Below, piece after piece: positions 25,779 through 34,443 of a DNA stretch of 64,000 nt; position 1 is the stretch's first letter; the number at the start of each line of letters is the position of its first letter. The notes below the pieces were generated by a model, which searched no databases, had not been told where the DNA came from, and saw nothing but the letters and a program-made list of their open reading frames with translations. The DNA lies in NCBI GenBank assembly GCA_021781455.1, contig JAJXWV010000022.1, positions 19,784 through 83,783 on the forward strand, read 5' to 3'. Origin of the DNA: Acidobacteriota bacterium. Its GTDB lineage: Bacteria > Acidobacteriota > Thermoanaerobaculia > Gp7-AA8. Position numbers and translations under genes: made by a program.

Positions 25779-26144
25779 CTACTCGTCAGGCGAGACGTCA
25801 CGCGGCTTCTTCTCGGCGCCGACCTCTTCGCCCTCGCGCGTCTCGCGCATCCGGCGGCGGGCGCTGGCGAACGCCTGTTCGATCTCGTCCCAGGCGCGCT
25901 CGAAGCCGGACTTCAACTCGGTCGCGACGGGTTGCCGCGCTTTGTGAAGGTCGATCAGCGTTTGCTTGGTCGAGGCCATGACCTTGCGAAGCGCTCCCGT
26001 GACCTCGCCGAGGTCGCCACGGGTGCTGCTGAGCGACTGTTTAGCGCGGGCCTCGAAGGCTTCGAGGTCGAATCCCCACTCGCGCAGGAACTCGCGCGTC
26101 GCGGAGCGAGATTCGGGAGCATTCGGATCCTGGTTCTGGGACAT
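25779..26144 (-). CDS. Small helical protein of unknown function
   Basis: 121 residues from the ATG at 26144, preceded by a strong GGGAGGAGG; the longer frame to 26231 has no ribosome site. The sequence is highly charged and helical (DLEAFEARAKQSLSSTRGDLGEVTGALRKVM, KSGFERAWDEIEQAFASARRRM), with a coiled-coil look and acidic-basic tail. No domain recognised and no membrane segment. It is the third of five minus-strand genes between 24.1 and 31.3 kb. Confidence 0.6.
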   Translation of the reverse strand: MSQNQDPNAPESRSATREFLREWGFDLEAFEARAKQSLSSTRGDLGEVTGALRKVMASTKQTLIDLHKARQPVATELKSGFERAWDEIEQAFASARRRMRETREGEEVGAEKKPRDVSPDE

Positions 26145-26231
26145 CTGCGTCCTCCTCCCAGCCAACATGCAGTCGGCGGGCCCGAGGCGGTAGTGTGCCG
26201 GTTCACGGGACGGCGGGGCGAGTGTCACCAT

Positions 26232-26259
26232 GGAGGGACGCGCCGCGGCGCGTCCCTCC
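26232..26259. repeat. 28-base perfect palindrome, GGGACGCGC variant
   Basis: GGAGGGACGCGCCG and its exact reverse complement meet without a loop. The outer bases match the GGGACGCGC family, with CCGCGG in the centre in place of AGCA. Confidence 0.85.
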
Positions 26260-26274
26260 CGTTGTCCCGCAGGC

Positions 26275-26991
26275 TCAACTCGAGCCCTGCAGCCGGCGTA
26301 GCGCGGCCTGCTTGAGGGCCATGCTCGTGGCGGCGCCGCGCGCGATCACGCGTACCTCGCTCTCCGGCAGGGTGGCGAGAATCCGCATGGCAAACGGTGG
26401 AGGCGTTTTCGGATTGTGGATCAGCGCCAGCCGGACATCGAGGTTGCCGATCCACTGAGTCGTCTTCATGATCATGTCGGCGGTCTGGTAGGTGAGGTGC
26501 GACGACTTCGCCACCCTCACCACCTCGTCGACCGTGATCCGCGGATTGCGCAGCAGCGACAGCAGGACGCGTGGATCGCTGTCCTGCACGAGAAAGGCGC
26601 GCTCCACACGGTCGGCCTTCGCCGCCTGGATGATCTTCTCGGTCTGGGTCAGGCCACGAAGGCGATCGGAAACGTTCTGACTTCTCTCCGTCGACTCGTC
26701 GGCTTCGTCGCTGACGTCTGTGTGTGCGAGGAGCCTTGTTAGGAGTTCCTGCGGGTCGTCGGTGATGGCCACGGCCGCGCCGTCGGGCAGCGGAGCGACG
26801 ACCGTGGCCCGGACCTCGACTTCGCCTCCCCAGGGACCGCGAAGTGTCACGCCGATCTGCGCATGAAGCGGCAGCGGCTCGGAAAGGCGCAGCCCTCCCA
26901 CGGAGAGATTCGTGCGATGCTCTTCACGCAGCTCTTCCTCCGATTCGAACTCCACTGTGAAGGCGTCGCTGCCGCTTCGGAAGATCTTCAT
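26275..26991 (-). CDS. PilZ-like domain protein
   Basis: 238 residues. The N-terminal 90 residues form a beta-rich module with RTNLSVGGLRL, the NxSxxG signature of PilZ, and an RxxxR (REEHR) unusually close before it. The rest is helical with repeat-like segments (DPRVLLSLLRNPRITVDEVVRVAKSS, LDVRLALIHNPKTPPPFAMRILATLP) similar to bacterial leucine-rich/HEAT-type modules. PilZ domains bind cyclic di-GMP. The gene begins 12 bases after the end of a GGDEF/EAL gene on the same strand, so it may be that enzyme's output. The atypical RxxxR spacing leaves binding uncertain. Confidence 0.7.
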   Translation of the reverse strand: MKIFRSGSDAFTVEFESEEELREEHRTNLSVGGLRLSEPLPLHAQIGVTLRGPWGGEVEVRATVVAPLPDGAAVAITDDPQELLTRLLAHTDVSDEADESTERSQNVSDRLRGLTQTEKIIQAAKADRVERAFLVQDSDPRVLLSLLRNPRITVDEVVRVAKSSHLTYQTADMIMKTTQWIGNLDVRLALIHNPKTPPPFAMRILATLPESEVRVIARGAATSMALKQAALRRLQGSS

Positions 26992-27003
26992 CGTTCGCTG
27001 ATC

Positions 27004-30000
27004 TCAGGCAGGTACCGAGCCGGAGGTGCGCAGCAGCGCGGAAAATTTCTCTGCTTCGGTCGGACGTCCGATGTGGAACCCCTGCAGCTCGTCGCACTGC
27101 AGCGACTCCAGGAACTTCTGCTGCTCGGCCGTTTCCACTCCTTCGGCGATGACTCGGAGCTTGAGGCTCTTGCCCATGCCGATGATCGCCGTGGCGATGG
27201 CCGCGGCATCGGGATTCGTGTTGATGTCCCGGACGAACGACTGATCGATTTTGAGCTTGTGGATCGGGAATCGCCGCAGGTAGCTCAGGGACGAGTATCC
27301 GGTGCCGAAGTCGTCGATGGAGAGTGAGATGCCCATGTCGTGCAGCTCGAGCAGCACCTCGATCGACTGCTCGGCTTCGCGCATGATGATGCTCTCGGTC
27401 AGTTCGAGCTCCAGGTACTCCGGCGCCAGGCCGGTCTGCTCGAGGATCTCGGCGACGCGTGTGGCAAGGCCCGGTTGCCTGAACTGCACCGCCGACACGT
27501 TCACGGCCACGGGGACGGCGGGCAGTCCTTCGTCGAGCCACTGACGGACCTGTGCGCAGGCGGTGCGCAGGACCCAGTCGCCGATGGGGACGATCAATCC
27601 ATGCTCTTCGGCGACGGGAATGAATTTTCCGGGTGAGACAAAGCCGAGGTCACGATGATTCCAGCGGATGAGGGCCTCAGCGCCGATGATGCGGCCGGTG
27701 AGGATCTGTATCTGCGGCTGATAGTGCAGCGTGAACTCGTTGCGTTCCAGGGCGCCGCGCAGGCTCATCTCGACCGAGAGCGCTTCGAAGGCGCGGGCAT
27801 TCATGTCCGGCGTGAAGAACTGGAAGTTGTTCCGGCCGCGCTCTTTGGCGTGGTACATGGCGGCGTCGGCATTCTTCACGAGCGTGGGTACGTCGAACCC
27901 GTCGTGCGGGCAGATGCTGATGCCGATCGAGGCCGTGATGGCGAGCTCGTGCTCCTGGACGTAGATCGGCTTGTGCATGGCCTGCACGATCTTTTCGGCC
28001 ACGAGCGCGGCGTCCTGGCTCCTGGCCAGCTCGGGAAGCATGATCAGGAACTCGTCTCCACCGAGGCGGGCCACGGTGTCGCCTTCGCGGACGCAGTCGG
28101 TCAGGCGCGAGGCGACGCGCTGGAGCAGGACGTCTCCGGCAGGATGGCCGAGCGAGTCGTTGATGGTCTTGAAGCGGTCGAGGTCGAGGAAGAGAAGAGC
28201 GAGATTCGACCCCTTGCGGCGGGTCGTGGCCACAGCCTGGCGGGCCAGGTCGTTCATCAGGGAACGGTTGGGCAGGCCGGTCAGGAAATCGTGATTGGCC
28301 AGGAACTCGATGCGGTCCGCCGACTCTTTCCGCTCGGTGATGTCGGTGAAGATGCCGACGTAGTGCGTGATCTGGCCGGCGTCGTTGCGCACCGCCGTGA
28401 TGGAGAGCCACTCCAGATAGACCTCGCCGCTCTTGCGCCGGTTCCAGATCTCTCCCTGCCATCGGCCCGACTCGCGGATGGTCCGCCACATCACGTGGTA
28501 GAAGGCCGGTTCGTGTCGTCCCGAGCTGAGGACCTTCGGGTCGGATCCGATGACCTCTTCCGGCGCATACCCGGTGAGCGCGGTGAATGCCTTGTTCACC
28601 GTGAGGATTCTGCGGTCGGTATCAGTGATGACGATTCCCTCGGCGCTGTCCTCGAGCACCCGGGCCCAGAGGCGGGCGCTTTCCTCGGCCTTCATCCTTT
28701 CGGTGATGTCGCGGAGGATCGACGTGACCAGGCGCCGGCCGCGCCAGACGAACGTGTTCAGGGAGATCTCCACCGAGAGGGCGGTGCCGTCCTTGCGGCG
28801 GAACAGCCGTACGTCGACGTGATCGAACCCTCGCTCGCGCACGTTGCGGAGCGAGTCACGAGTGGCGTCGGGGTCGGCGCTGACGTCCTGAACGCGTAGC
28901 TGGGTCGTTTCTTCCGCCGTGTAGCCGGAGAGCGCCAGGAAGGCCTCGTTGGCGTCGAGGATGCGCGTGCTGTCGGCGTCGAACAGGACGATGGCGTCCC
29001 GCTCGCTGCTGAACAGGAGCCGGTATTTCTCTTCGCTCTCCCGCAGCGCCGCCTCCGCAGCCCGTCGTCGCTCTTCCTTGGCGAGGTTTTCCAGACCGAA
29101 GGAAACGTCGCTGCACATCTCCTCGAGCAGGGCGATGGTCTCGTTGTCGAAGAACCCGGGCTCGTCGGCGTAGACGGCGAGAACGGCCACGATCTTCCCT
29201 TCTTCGAGCAGAGGCAGCGTGGCGATGGAGCGGAACCCGGACTGCGCGGCCGCGGCCCGCCACGGAATCATGCTCGGATCGGTGAAGATGTCGTTGCAGA
29301 CCTGGGTGTGGCCTTCACGAAGGGTCCGGCCGATCGGCCCGCGCCCCGTTGGCTGCGCAGGATCGGCCAGAACCGTGATCTGCGCGAGATAACCGGAATC
29401 GGGGCCGTAGGTCGCTGCGGGCTTGACCCGTCCGTCATGCTCGTCGATCGAGCCGACCCAGGCGAAGTGCAGCCGTCCGTACTCGACGGCCACGCGGCAG
29501 ATCTCGCCTAACAACTCCTGGCGTCGCTTGCCGCGCACGATGGCCTGATTCATCTGGCTCAGGGCGGCGTAGAGGTTGCTCAGGCGGCGGATCTTGCCGT
29601 CCGCCTCCTTTCGCTCGCTGATGTCGCGGATGATGCTCTGGCGAAGGGTGACGTCGTCGGCCCGGATCCCCCGCGAGCTGACCTCCACGGGGAAGGCCGT
29701 GCCGTCGCTGCGCCTGTGGATGGTCTCGAAAACGACGCCGTCTTCCCAGCGCGCCTTCTGCCAATCGGATTCGAACGTTTCCAGCGCCGCCGGCGCGCGG
29801 AGACTGCGCACGTTCATTCGCAGCAGCTCTTCGCGTGGAAACCCGTATGCGGCCACGGCGCGTTCGTTGGCGTCGAGGATGCGCCCCTCGTCGTCCATGA
29901 TCAGGATCATGTCGTTGGCGTAGCGGGTCAGCGTGTCGAGGTGCTTCTCCAGCACCGTCCGTTCACGCTCCGCGCGGTATTGGCGGACCAGCGCGATCGC

Positions 30001-31290
30001 GCGTTGCTGCCGCAGCCACAGCGCGGTCGCCAGCGCCGCCGCGAGAACCAGCACGAGCCCGATGATGGCCATCAGCCGTGCGTTCTCGGCCACCGGCCCC
30101 TTCACTTCCTGCAGGTCGACCTTCGCCACGAGCACCCACGACGTGCCCGGCACCCTGCGCGCGCAGGCCAGCACCGGAATGCCGCGATAGTCGCGCTCCT
30201 CCAGCGGCCCCCTGGCGCCGAGGACCGCCTGTGCGGCAACCAGCTTGCTGGTCAACGGGAAACGCAGCGAGAGCGTCGATCCTTTGCGGAGCCGCAGGTC
30301 GTTCAGGAACACGACGAAGTTGCCCTCGCGCCGCACGAGGAGGGTCTCTCCACTCCTCGAGGGAAGCGGCCAGCTCTGGATGAGCGGATAGAGATACTGC
30401 TGGGGATCGATCTCCATCGCCACGGCGCCGATGGAGCGCGCCTGATCTCCGGTGCCGACCAGCAGCGGAGCGAAGAAACCGAGCTCGATCTGCTGGTCGT
30501 GGCGGTGGAAATCGGAGAAGACTGTCTCCCTCGAGGCGATGGCCTGAAGAGCAAGCGTCCGCGACAGCTGCGAATAGGCGCGGGGGACGCCGACCGTCAT
30601 CCGGGGCTCTCCCTGCCGGTCGAGGAGCGATATCCGATCCCACCCGCGGGCCGAGCGCAGGCCGTCCAGACGGGCGCGCAGGCGTGCTGCCGTGGCATCC
30701 TCCGGCGCTCCGCGGGACAGCCACGCCTCGGCTTCGGGTGCCATGAACGGGTCATGGCTGATGCGCTCCGCGTTCCCGCGCCTCTCATTCATCCAGTCGG
30801 CGATCTGATGGACTTTCAGATCGGCGACGGCTCCCAATGTCTCTTCGGCACGCACTTTCGCGGCGCGGGCGGTGTTCCGGTAGGCCAGATACCCGGTGGC
30901 GGTGACGATGCCGACAAACAGCAGAAAGATCAGCAGCGGCAACCAGATGTTGAACGGACCATCGTCTTCGGCGCCCGGCTCTTCAGCAGCCTTCGCGGAT
31001 GAGTTTCTGAGGTGAGCGTAGAGCAGGGCCGAGGTGAAGGCCACGAAGACCCAGCCCTTGTACATGGACAGCGTCGAAAAGAGGACGGGATCAAAGACGA
31101 TCCGTCCCAGGAGCGCATCCGAGGCGTAGATCCAGGCCGCGGCTAGAACGGCATAGACGGCGGTGACGACGATCGCGTGGCTGCGGGGCGCAAGAATCCT
31201 CGGACTGTCAGGGAGGTTCACGGGCGAGCTCGCTTGCGGCGAAGAGGGGACCGATCCGCGCGACAATTCTACGCCAACCGTATGAGCCAC
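27004..31290 (-). CDS. Membrane PAS/GAF/GGDEF/EAL cyclic di-GMP protein
   Basis: 1428 residues. Two helices near 40-60 and 78-95, a helix at 115-135, a periplasmic Cache-like sensor (about 145-405), and a helix near 408-428. Then PAS (about 455-560), GAF (575-735), two more PAS domains (750-870, 875-995), GGDEF (about 1005-1165) and EAL (1180-1425). The cyclase motif is intact (ARLGGDEF), and the phosphodiesterase has its GAEALIRW entry with LTESII and DDFGTGYSS, so both activities are possible. It should turn an external signal and a small-molecule GAF input into a cyclic di-GMP change; the next gene is a PilZ-like protein. Confidence 0.93.
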   Translation of the reverse strand: MAHTVGVELSRGSVPSSPQASSPVNLPDSPRILAPRSHAIVVTAVYAVLAAAWIYASDALLGRIVFDPVLFSTLSMYKGWVFVAFTSALLYAHLRNSSAKAAEEPGAEDDGPFNIWLPLLIFLLFVGIVTATGYLAYRNTARAAKVRAEETLGAVADLKVHQIADWMNERRGNAERISHDPFMAPEAEAWLSRGAPEDATAARLRARLDGLRSARGWDRISLLDRQGEPRMTVGVPRAYSQLSRTLALQAIASRETVFSDFHRHDQQIELGFFAPLLVGTGDQARSIGAVAMEIDPQQYLYPLIQSWPLPSRSGETLLVRREGNFVVFLNDLRLRKGSTLSLRFPLTSKLVAAQAVLGARGPLEERDYRGIPVLACARRVPGTSWVLVAKVDLQEVKGPVAENARLMAIIGLVLVLAAALATALWLRQQRAIALVRQYRAERERTVLEKHLDTLTRYANDMILIMDDEGRILDANERAVAAYGFPREELLRMNVRSLRAPAALETFESDWQKARWEDGVVFETIHRRSDGTAFPVEVSSRGIRADDVTLRQSIIRDISERKEADGKIRRLSNLYAALSQMNQAIVRGKRRQELLGEICRVAVEYGRLHFAWVGSIDEHDGRVKPAATYGPDSGYLAQITVLADPAQPTGRGPIGRTLREGHTQVCNDIFTDPSMIPWRAAAAQSGFRSIATLPLLEEGKIVAVLAVYADEPGFFDNETIALLEEMCSDVSFGLENLAKEERRRAAEAALRESEEKYRLLFSSERDAIVLFDADSTRILDANEAFLALSGYTAEETTQLRVQDVSADPDATRDSLRNVRERGFDHVDVRLFRRKDGTALSVEISLNTFVWRGRRLVTSILRDITERMKAEESARLWARVLEDSAEGIVITDTDRRILTVNKAFTALTGYAPEEVIGSDPKVLSSGRHEPAFYHVMWRTIRESGRWQGEIWNRRKSGEVYLEWLSITAVRNDAGQITHYVGIFTDITERKESADRIEFLANHDFLTGLPNRSLMNDLARQAVATTRRKGSNLALLFLDLDRFKTINDSLGHPAGDVLLQRVASRLTDCVREGDTVARLGGDEFLIMLPELARSQDAALVAEKIVQAMHKPIYVQEHELAITASIGISICPHDGFDVPTLVKNADAAMYHAKERGRNNFQFFTPDMNARAFEALSVEMSLRGALERNEFTLHYQPQIQILTGRIIGAEALIRWNHRDLGFVSPGKFIPVAEEHGLIVPIGDWVLRTACAQVRQWLDEGLPAVPVAVNVSAVQFRQPGLATRVAEILEQTGLAPEYLELELTESIIMREAEQSIEVLLELHDMGISLSIDDFGTGYSSLSYLRRFPIHKLKIDQSFVRDINTNPDAAAIATAIIGMGKSLKLRVIAEGVETAEQQKFLESLQCDELQGFHIGRPTEAEKFSALLRTSGSVPA

Positions 31291-31320
31291 CCGGTCCGAG
31301 CCCGGCGGGCTGGTCGTACG

Positions 31321-32115
31321 ATGAGGTCCATGTCGAGAACTCTGCTGGCCTGCGCGCTCGCGCTCTTCGCGCTATCGTCGTGCTGCACGATGAGCGTCCA
31401 CCAGGAAACGGGCTTCCTGAACCGCCGCGTGCGGGTCGGCGGAACTGAGTTTCCGTACTCGGTCTACGTGCCGCGCGACTTCGACCGCGGGCGAAGCTGG
31501 CCGGTCATTCTCTTTCTGCACGGATCGGGCGAGCGCGGCAGCGATGGCCTTCGCCCGACGCAGATTGGAGTCGGAGGTGCGATCCGCTTCGAGCCCGCGC
31601 GCGTGCCGGCCATCGTGGTCTTCCCGCAGGCTCCGCTCGACACGAGCTGGATTGGCGTCCCCGCCGACGCGGCGATGGCTGCGCTCGATGCCGCCACTGC
31701 GGAGTTCCACGGCGATCCTCGTCGAACCTACGTGACCGGCTTGTCGATGGGTGGCTACGGAAGCATCCACCTGGCGCTGGCGCACCCGGCCCGATTCGCC
31801 GCGATGGTAATCGTCTGCGGCGGGCTGCTTCCGCATCCGACCACGACCGCGGTTCACCGTTCTCCGCTCATTCCCGACGGAGTCGATCCGTATGCCTTCG
31901 TGGCGCAGTCACTGCGCGCGATGCCGATCTGGATTTTCCACGGTGCGGATGATCCGGTCATCCCGGTCGACGAGGCGCGGCGCCTCGACGGGGAGCTGAA
32001 GAAAGCCGCGGCAAACGTTCGCTATACCGAATATCCCGGTGTGGGGCACAACGCCTGGGACCGCGCGTACGGCGAAGCGGAAGTGTGGACGTGGCTGTTC
32101 GAGCAGCACCTTTGA
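31321..32115 (+). CDS. Lipoprotein alpha/beta hydrolase
   Basis: 264 residues from the ATG at 31321; the longer frame to 31177 has no signal. The N-terminus is a lipoprotein signal with lipobox LSSC (MSRTLLACALALFALSSC). The hydrolase fold shows LFLHGSGERGSDG (oxyanion region), the nucleophile elbow GLSMGG, an Asp in HGADDPVIP and the catalytic His in GVGHNAW. It resembles the esterase/phospholipase-type hydrolases (prolyl-oligopeptidase clan). Probably anchored in the outer membrane or periplasm. Substrate unknown. It is divergent from the GGDEF/EAL gene. Confidence 0.85.
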   Translation: MRSMSRTLLACALALFALSSCCTMSVHQETGFLNRRVRVGGTEFPYSVYVPRDFDRGRSWPVILFLHGSGERGSDGLRPTQIGVGGAIRFEPARVPAIVVFPQAPLDTSWIGVPADAAMAALDAATAEFHGDPRRTYVTGLSMGGYGSIHLALAHPARFAAMVIVCGGLLPHPTTTAVHRSPLIPDGVDPYAFVAQSLRAMPIWIFHGADDPVIPVDEARRLDGELKKAAANVRYTEYPGVGHNAWDRAYGEAEVWTWLFEQHL

Positions 32116-32262
32116 TGGTTGCGAGGTTGCGAGGTTCCGCGGTTCCGAGACTGCGAAAATTGCGTCTTGACTGATGACCTCGTGACCTCGTGACCTCGTG
32201 ACCTCGTGACCTCGTAACCGCGCAACCGCGTAACCGCGCAACCGCGCAACCACGTCACCTCC
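32116..32262. repeat. Tandem 8-9-mer inverted repeat (CCTCGTGA family)
   Basis: GGTTGCGAGGTTGCGAGGTT in one arm; the other has four to five copies of GACCTCGTGACCTCGT then AACCGCGCAACCGCG. The arms can pair imperfectly. Members of the same family lie at 40374, 41299, 44890, 49195 and 57119. Confidence 0.9.
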
Positions 32263-32347
32263 CGCCACACCGCGCGGGTGCCGCGCATCACGATCTCCGC
32301 GCCGCCCCTGTCATCGAGGGTGCAGGAGGCGGAGATTAGCTTCGAAG

Positions 32348-34108
32348 GTGATCGGAGGTCGTGTGAATTTCACCATCAAAGTAGATCCCGCCACATGGCA
32401 GCACTACATCTCCACACCCGTCAAGGGCAAGGCGCTCCTGATGGATCCATTCACGAACAAGGGCACCGCCTTCACGGCGCGTGAGCGCGACGAGCTCGAC
32501 CTGCACGGATTGCTGCCGCCGCAGGTCTCCACCATCGAGATGCAGCTGGAACGCGTCTACGAGAACTTCCAGGCGAAGTCGACGGCGCTGGAAAAATTCA
32601 TCTACATGGCCAGCCTGCAGGACCGGAACGAGACGCTCTTCTTCCGCCTCTGCCACGAGCGCATCGACGAGATGATGCCGATCGTCTACACGCCCGTGGT
32701 CGGCGAGGCCTGCCAGAAGTACTCGCACATCTATCGCCGCGGCCGCGGTCTCTACATCGGTTACGACCAGCGTGACGCCATCGAGAAGGTCCTGTCCAAC
32801 TATCACACCAGGAATCCGTCGGTGATCGTGGTGACCGATGGCGAGCGCATTCTCGGGTTGGGCGACCAGGGCGCCGGCGGCATGGGCATCCCCATCGGGA
32901 AGCTCTGCCTCTACACGCTGTGCGCGGGCATCTCGCCTTACAGCACGCTGCCGATCACGCTCGACGTCGGCACCGACAACGAGGAGCGCCTCCGCGATCC
33001 GCTGTACCTCGGCCTTCGTCAGAAGCGCGTGCGCGGCGATGAGTATCAGAACTTCATCGATCGCTTCGTGACTGCGGTCAGGCGCGTCTATCCTAACGTT
33101 CTACTGCAGTGGGAGGACTTCCTGAAGGCGAATGCCATCAAGCAGCTCGATCGCTTCCGCAACCAGGCCACCACGTTCAACGACGACATCCAGGGCACCG
33201 CGGCAGTGGTCCTCTCCGGCATCTACGGCGGCCTGCGCGTGACCGGGAAATCGATGCGCGATCAGCGCCTCGTCTTCGCCGGCGCCGGAGCGTCCGCCCA
33301 CGGTATCGCCGGCCTGTTCGTCGCCGCACTCGTCGAGGGAGGCCTTTCCGAGGAAGAAGCGCGCCGGCGGATCTGGACCGTCGACACCAAAGGACTCGTT
33401 CTCTCCAGCCGTCCGGGACTCGAGGATTTCAAGGCCGCCTACGCACGCGGAACCGACGAGGTGGCGGCATGGAAGTGCACCGACCGCTCGCGCATCACGC
33501 TCGAGGAAGTCGTCGCCAACGCCAAGCCGACGATCCTCATCGGTGTTTCCGCGACACCGGGCACGTTCAGCGAGAGCGTGATTCGTCTGATGGCGAAGAT
33601 CAACGAGCGTCCGCTCATCTTCCCGTTGTCCAATCCGACGTCGAAGGCCGAGTGCACCGCTGAGGAAGCCATCCGCTGGTCGGACGGGCGCGCGGTGGTC
33701 GCAACCGGCAGCCCGTTTGCGCCGGTCACGTTCAACGGAAAGAAGTCGCGCATCGGGCAGTGCAACAACTCCTTCATCTTCCCCGGCGTTGGACTCGGCG
33801 TCTGCGTGGCGCGAGCCACGTACATCAGCGATGGGATGTTCCTCGCCTCGGCCAAAGCACTGGCCGACGCCGTGACGGCGGCGGATCTCGCCGAGTCGGC
33901 GGTCTATCCGCAGCTGTCGCGCATCCGCGAGTGTTCCGAGGCGGTGGCCACGGCGGTGATCCGCCGCGCGGTCGCTGAGGGACATGCGGACGGCAGCGTG
34001 CTGGTGAACCTCGACAAGACCGTCCGCCAGGCGATGTGGTTCCCCGAATACCTGCCGATCCGGTACGAGCCGCGGCGTGTGGAAGCCGGGCGTGAGGTGG
34101 CTGTGTAG
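32348..34108 (+). CDS. maeA: NAD-dependent malic enzyme
   Basis: 586 residues, close to the usual length of the NAD-linked decarboxylating enzyme that converts malate to pyruvate plus CO2. The N-terminal domain has the catalytic Tyr in IVYTPVVGEAC, the RGRGLYI lysine-region segment and the metal-binding FNDDIQGTAAVVL. The NAD domain has FAGAGASAHGIAGL and ends in a conserved FPGVGLGV region. An alternative GTG at 32363, only 4 bases after GGAGG, may be the true start, giving 581 residues. A strong terminator follows, so it is transcribed alone. With aceBA it would supply pyruvate during growth on acetate or C4 acids. Confidence 0.93.
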   Translation: MIGGRVNFTIKVDPATWQHYISTPVKGKALLMDPFTNKGTAFTARERDELDLHGLLPPQVSTIEMQLERVYENFQAKSTALEKFIYMASLQDRNETLFFRLCHERIDEMMPIVYTPVVGEACQKYSHIYRRGRGLYIGYDQRDAIEKVLSNYHTRNPSVIVVTDGERILGLGDQGAGGMGIPIGKLCLYTLCAGISPYSTLPITLDVGTDNEERLRDPLYLGLRQKRVRGDEYQNFIDRFVTAVRRVYPNVLLQWEDFLKANAIKQLDRFRNQATTFNDDIQGTAAVVLSGIYGGLRVTGKSMRDQRLVFAGAGASAHGIAGLFVAALVEGGLSEEEARRRIWTVDTKGLVLSSRPGLEDFKAAYARGTDEVAAWKCTDRSRITLEEVVANAKPTILIGVSATPGTFSESVIRLMAKINERPLIFPLSNPTSKAECTAEEAIRWSDGRAVVATGSPFAPVTFNGKKSRIGQCNNSFIFPGVGLGVCVARATYISDGMFLASAKALADAVTAADLAESAVYPQLSRIRECSEAVATAVIRRAVAEGHADGSVLVNLDKTVRQAMWFPEYLPIRYEPRRVEAGREVAV

Positions 34109-34133
34109 CGAGGGTGCGGGCGTCTCGTCCGCA

Positions 34134-34168
34134 GCAGCCGGGCGCGGGACCGCCCGGCTGCTTTTTTT
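34134..34168 (+). terminator. Rho-independent terminator after malic enzyme
   Basis: Perfect 11-bp stem (GCAGCCGGGCG / CGCCCGGCTGC) with a six-base loop and seven T. Confidence 0.95.
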
Positions 34169-34443
34169 GCCTGAGCACAACGAGCCGTGACGACGTTGAA
34201 ACAAGAACTTGCGAGCATCGCGGGCTGCGCCCTGAAGCAAATTGCCGCAGCCACTGCCATTCACGACGAGTGATCATGACGCAGCCCCTCGGTCGCGTCT
34301 TGCACAGACCTCTGGTGACTCCTGAGACATACAGCTGCTTAGACGATCCGCTTCACTGCGCTCTGCGAAAGAAACCATCGTCCACTGTCAGTTCCCTGCA
34401 GTTTCGCGGTCCTAATGCCGCACAAATCAGAAGGAGAAAACGC
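34169..34443 (+). other. Leader region before the nonaheme cytochrome
   Basis: No credible gene: the open frame through it lacks a ribosome site, while the ATG at 34444 has AAGGAG 7 bases upstream. I see no clear -35/-10 pair. The promoter of the cytochrome is expected here. Confidence 0.5.

Noticed and set aside
32179..32262. CRISPR-like tandem units
   Set aside because: Units of 8-9 bases are contiguous, with no spacers and with an inverted partner arm, so it is a tandem inverted repeat and not a CRISPR array.
34114..34443. Upstream extension of the nonaheme gene
   Set aside because: It runs through a rho-independent terminator, lacks a ribosome site, and the ATG at 34444 has AAGGAG and a signal peptide.
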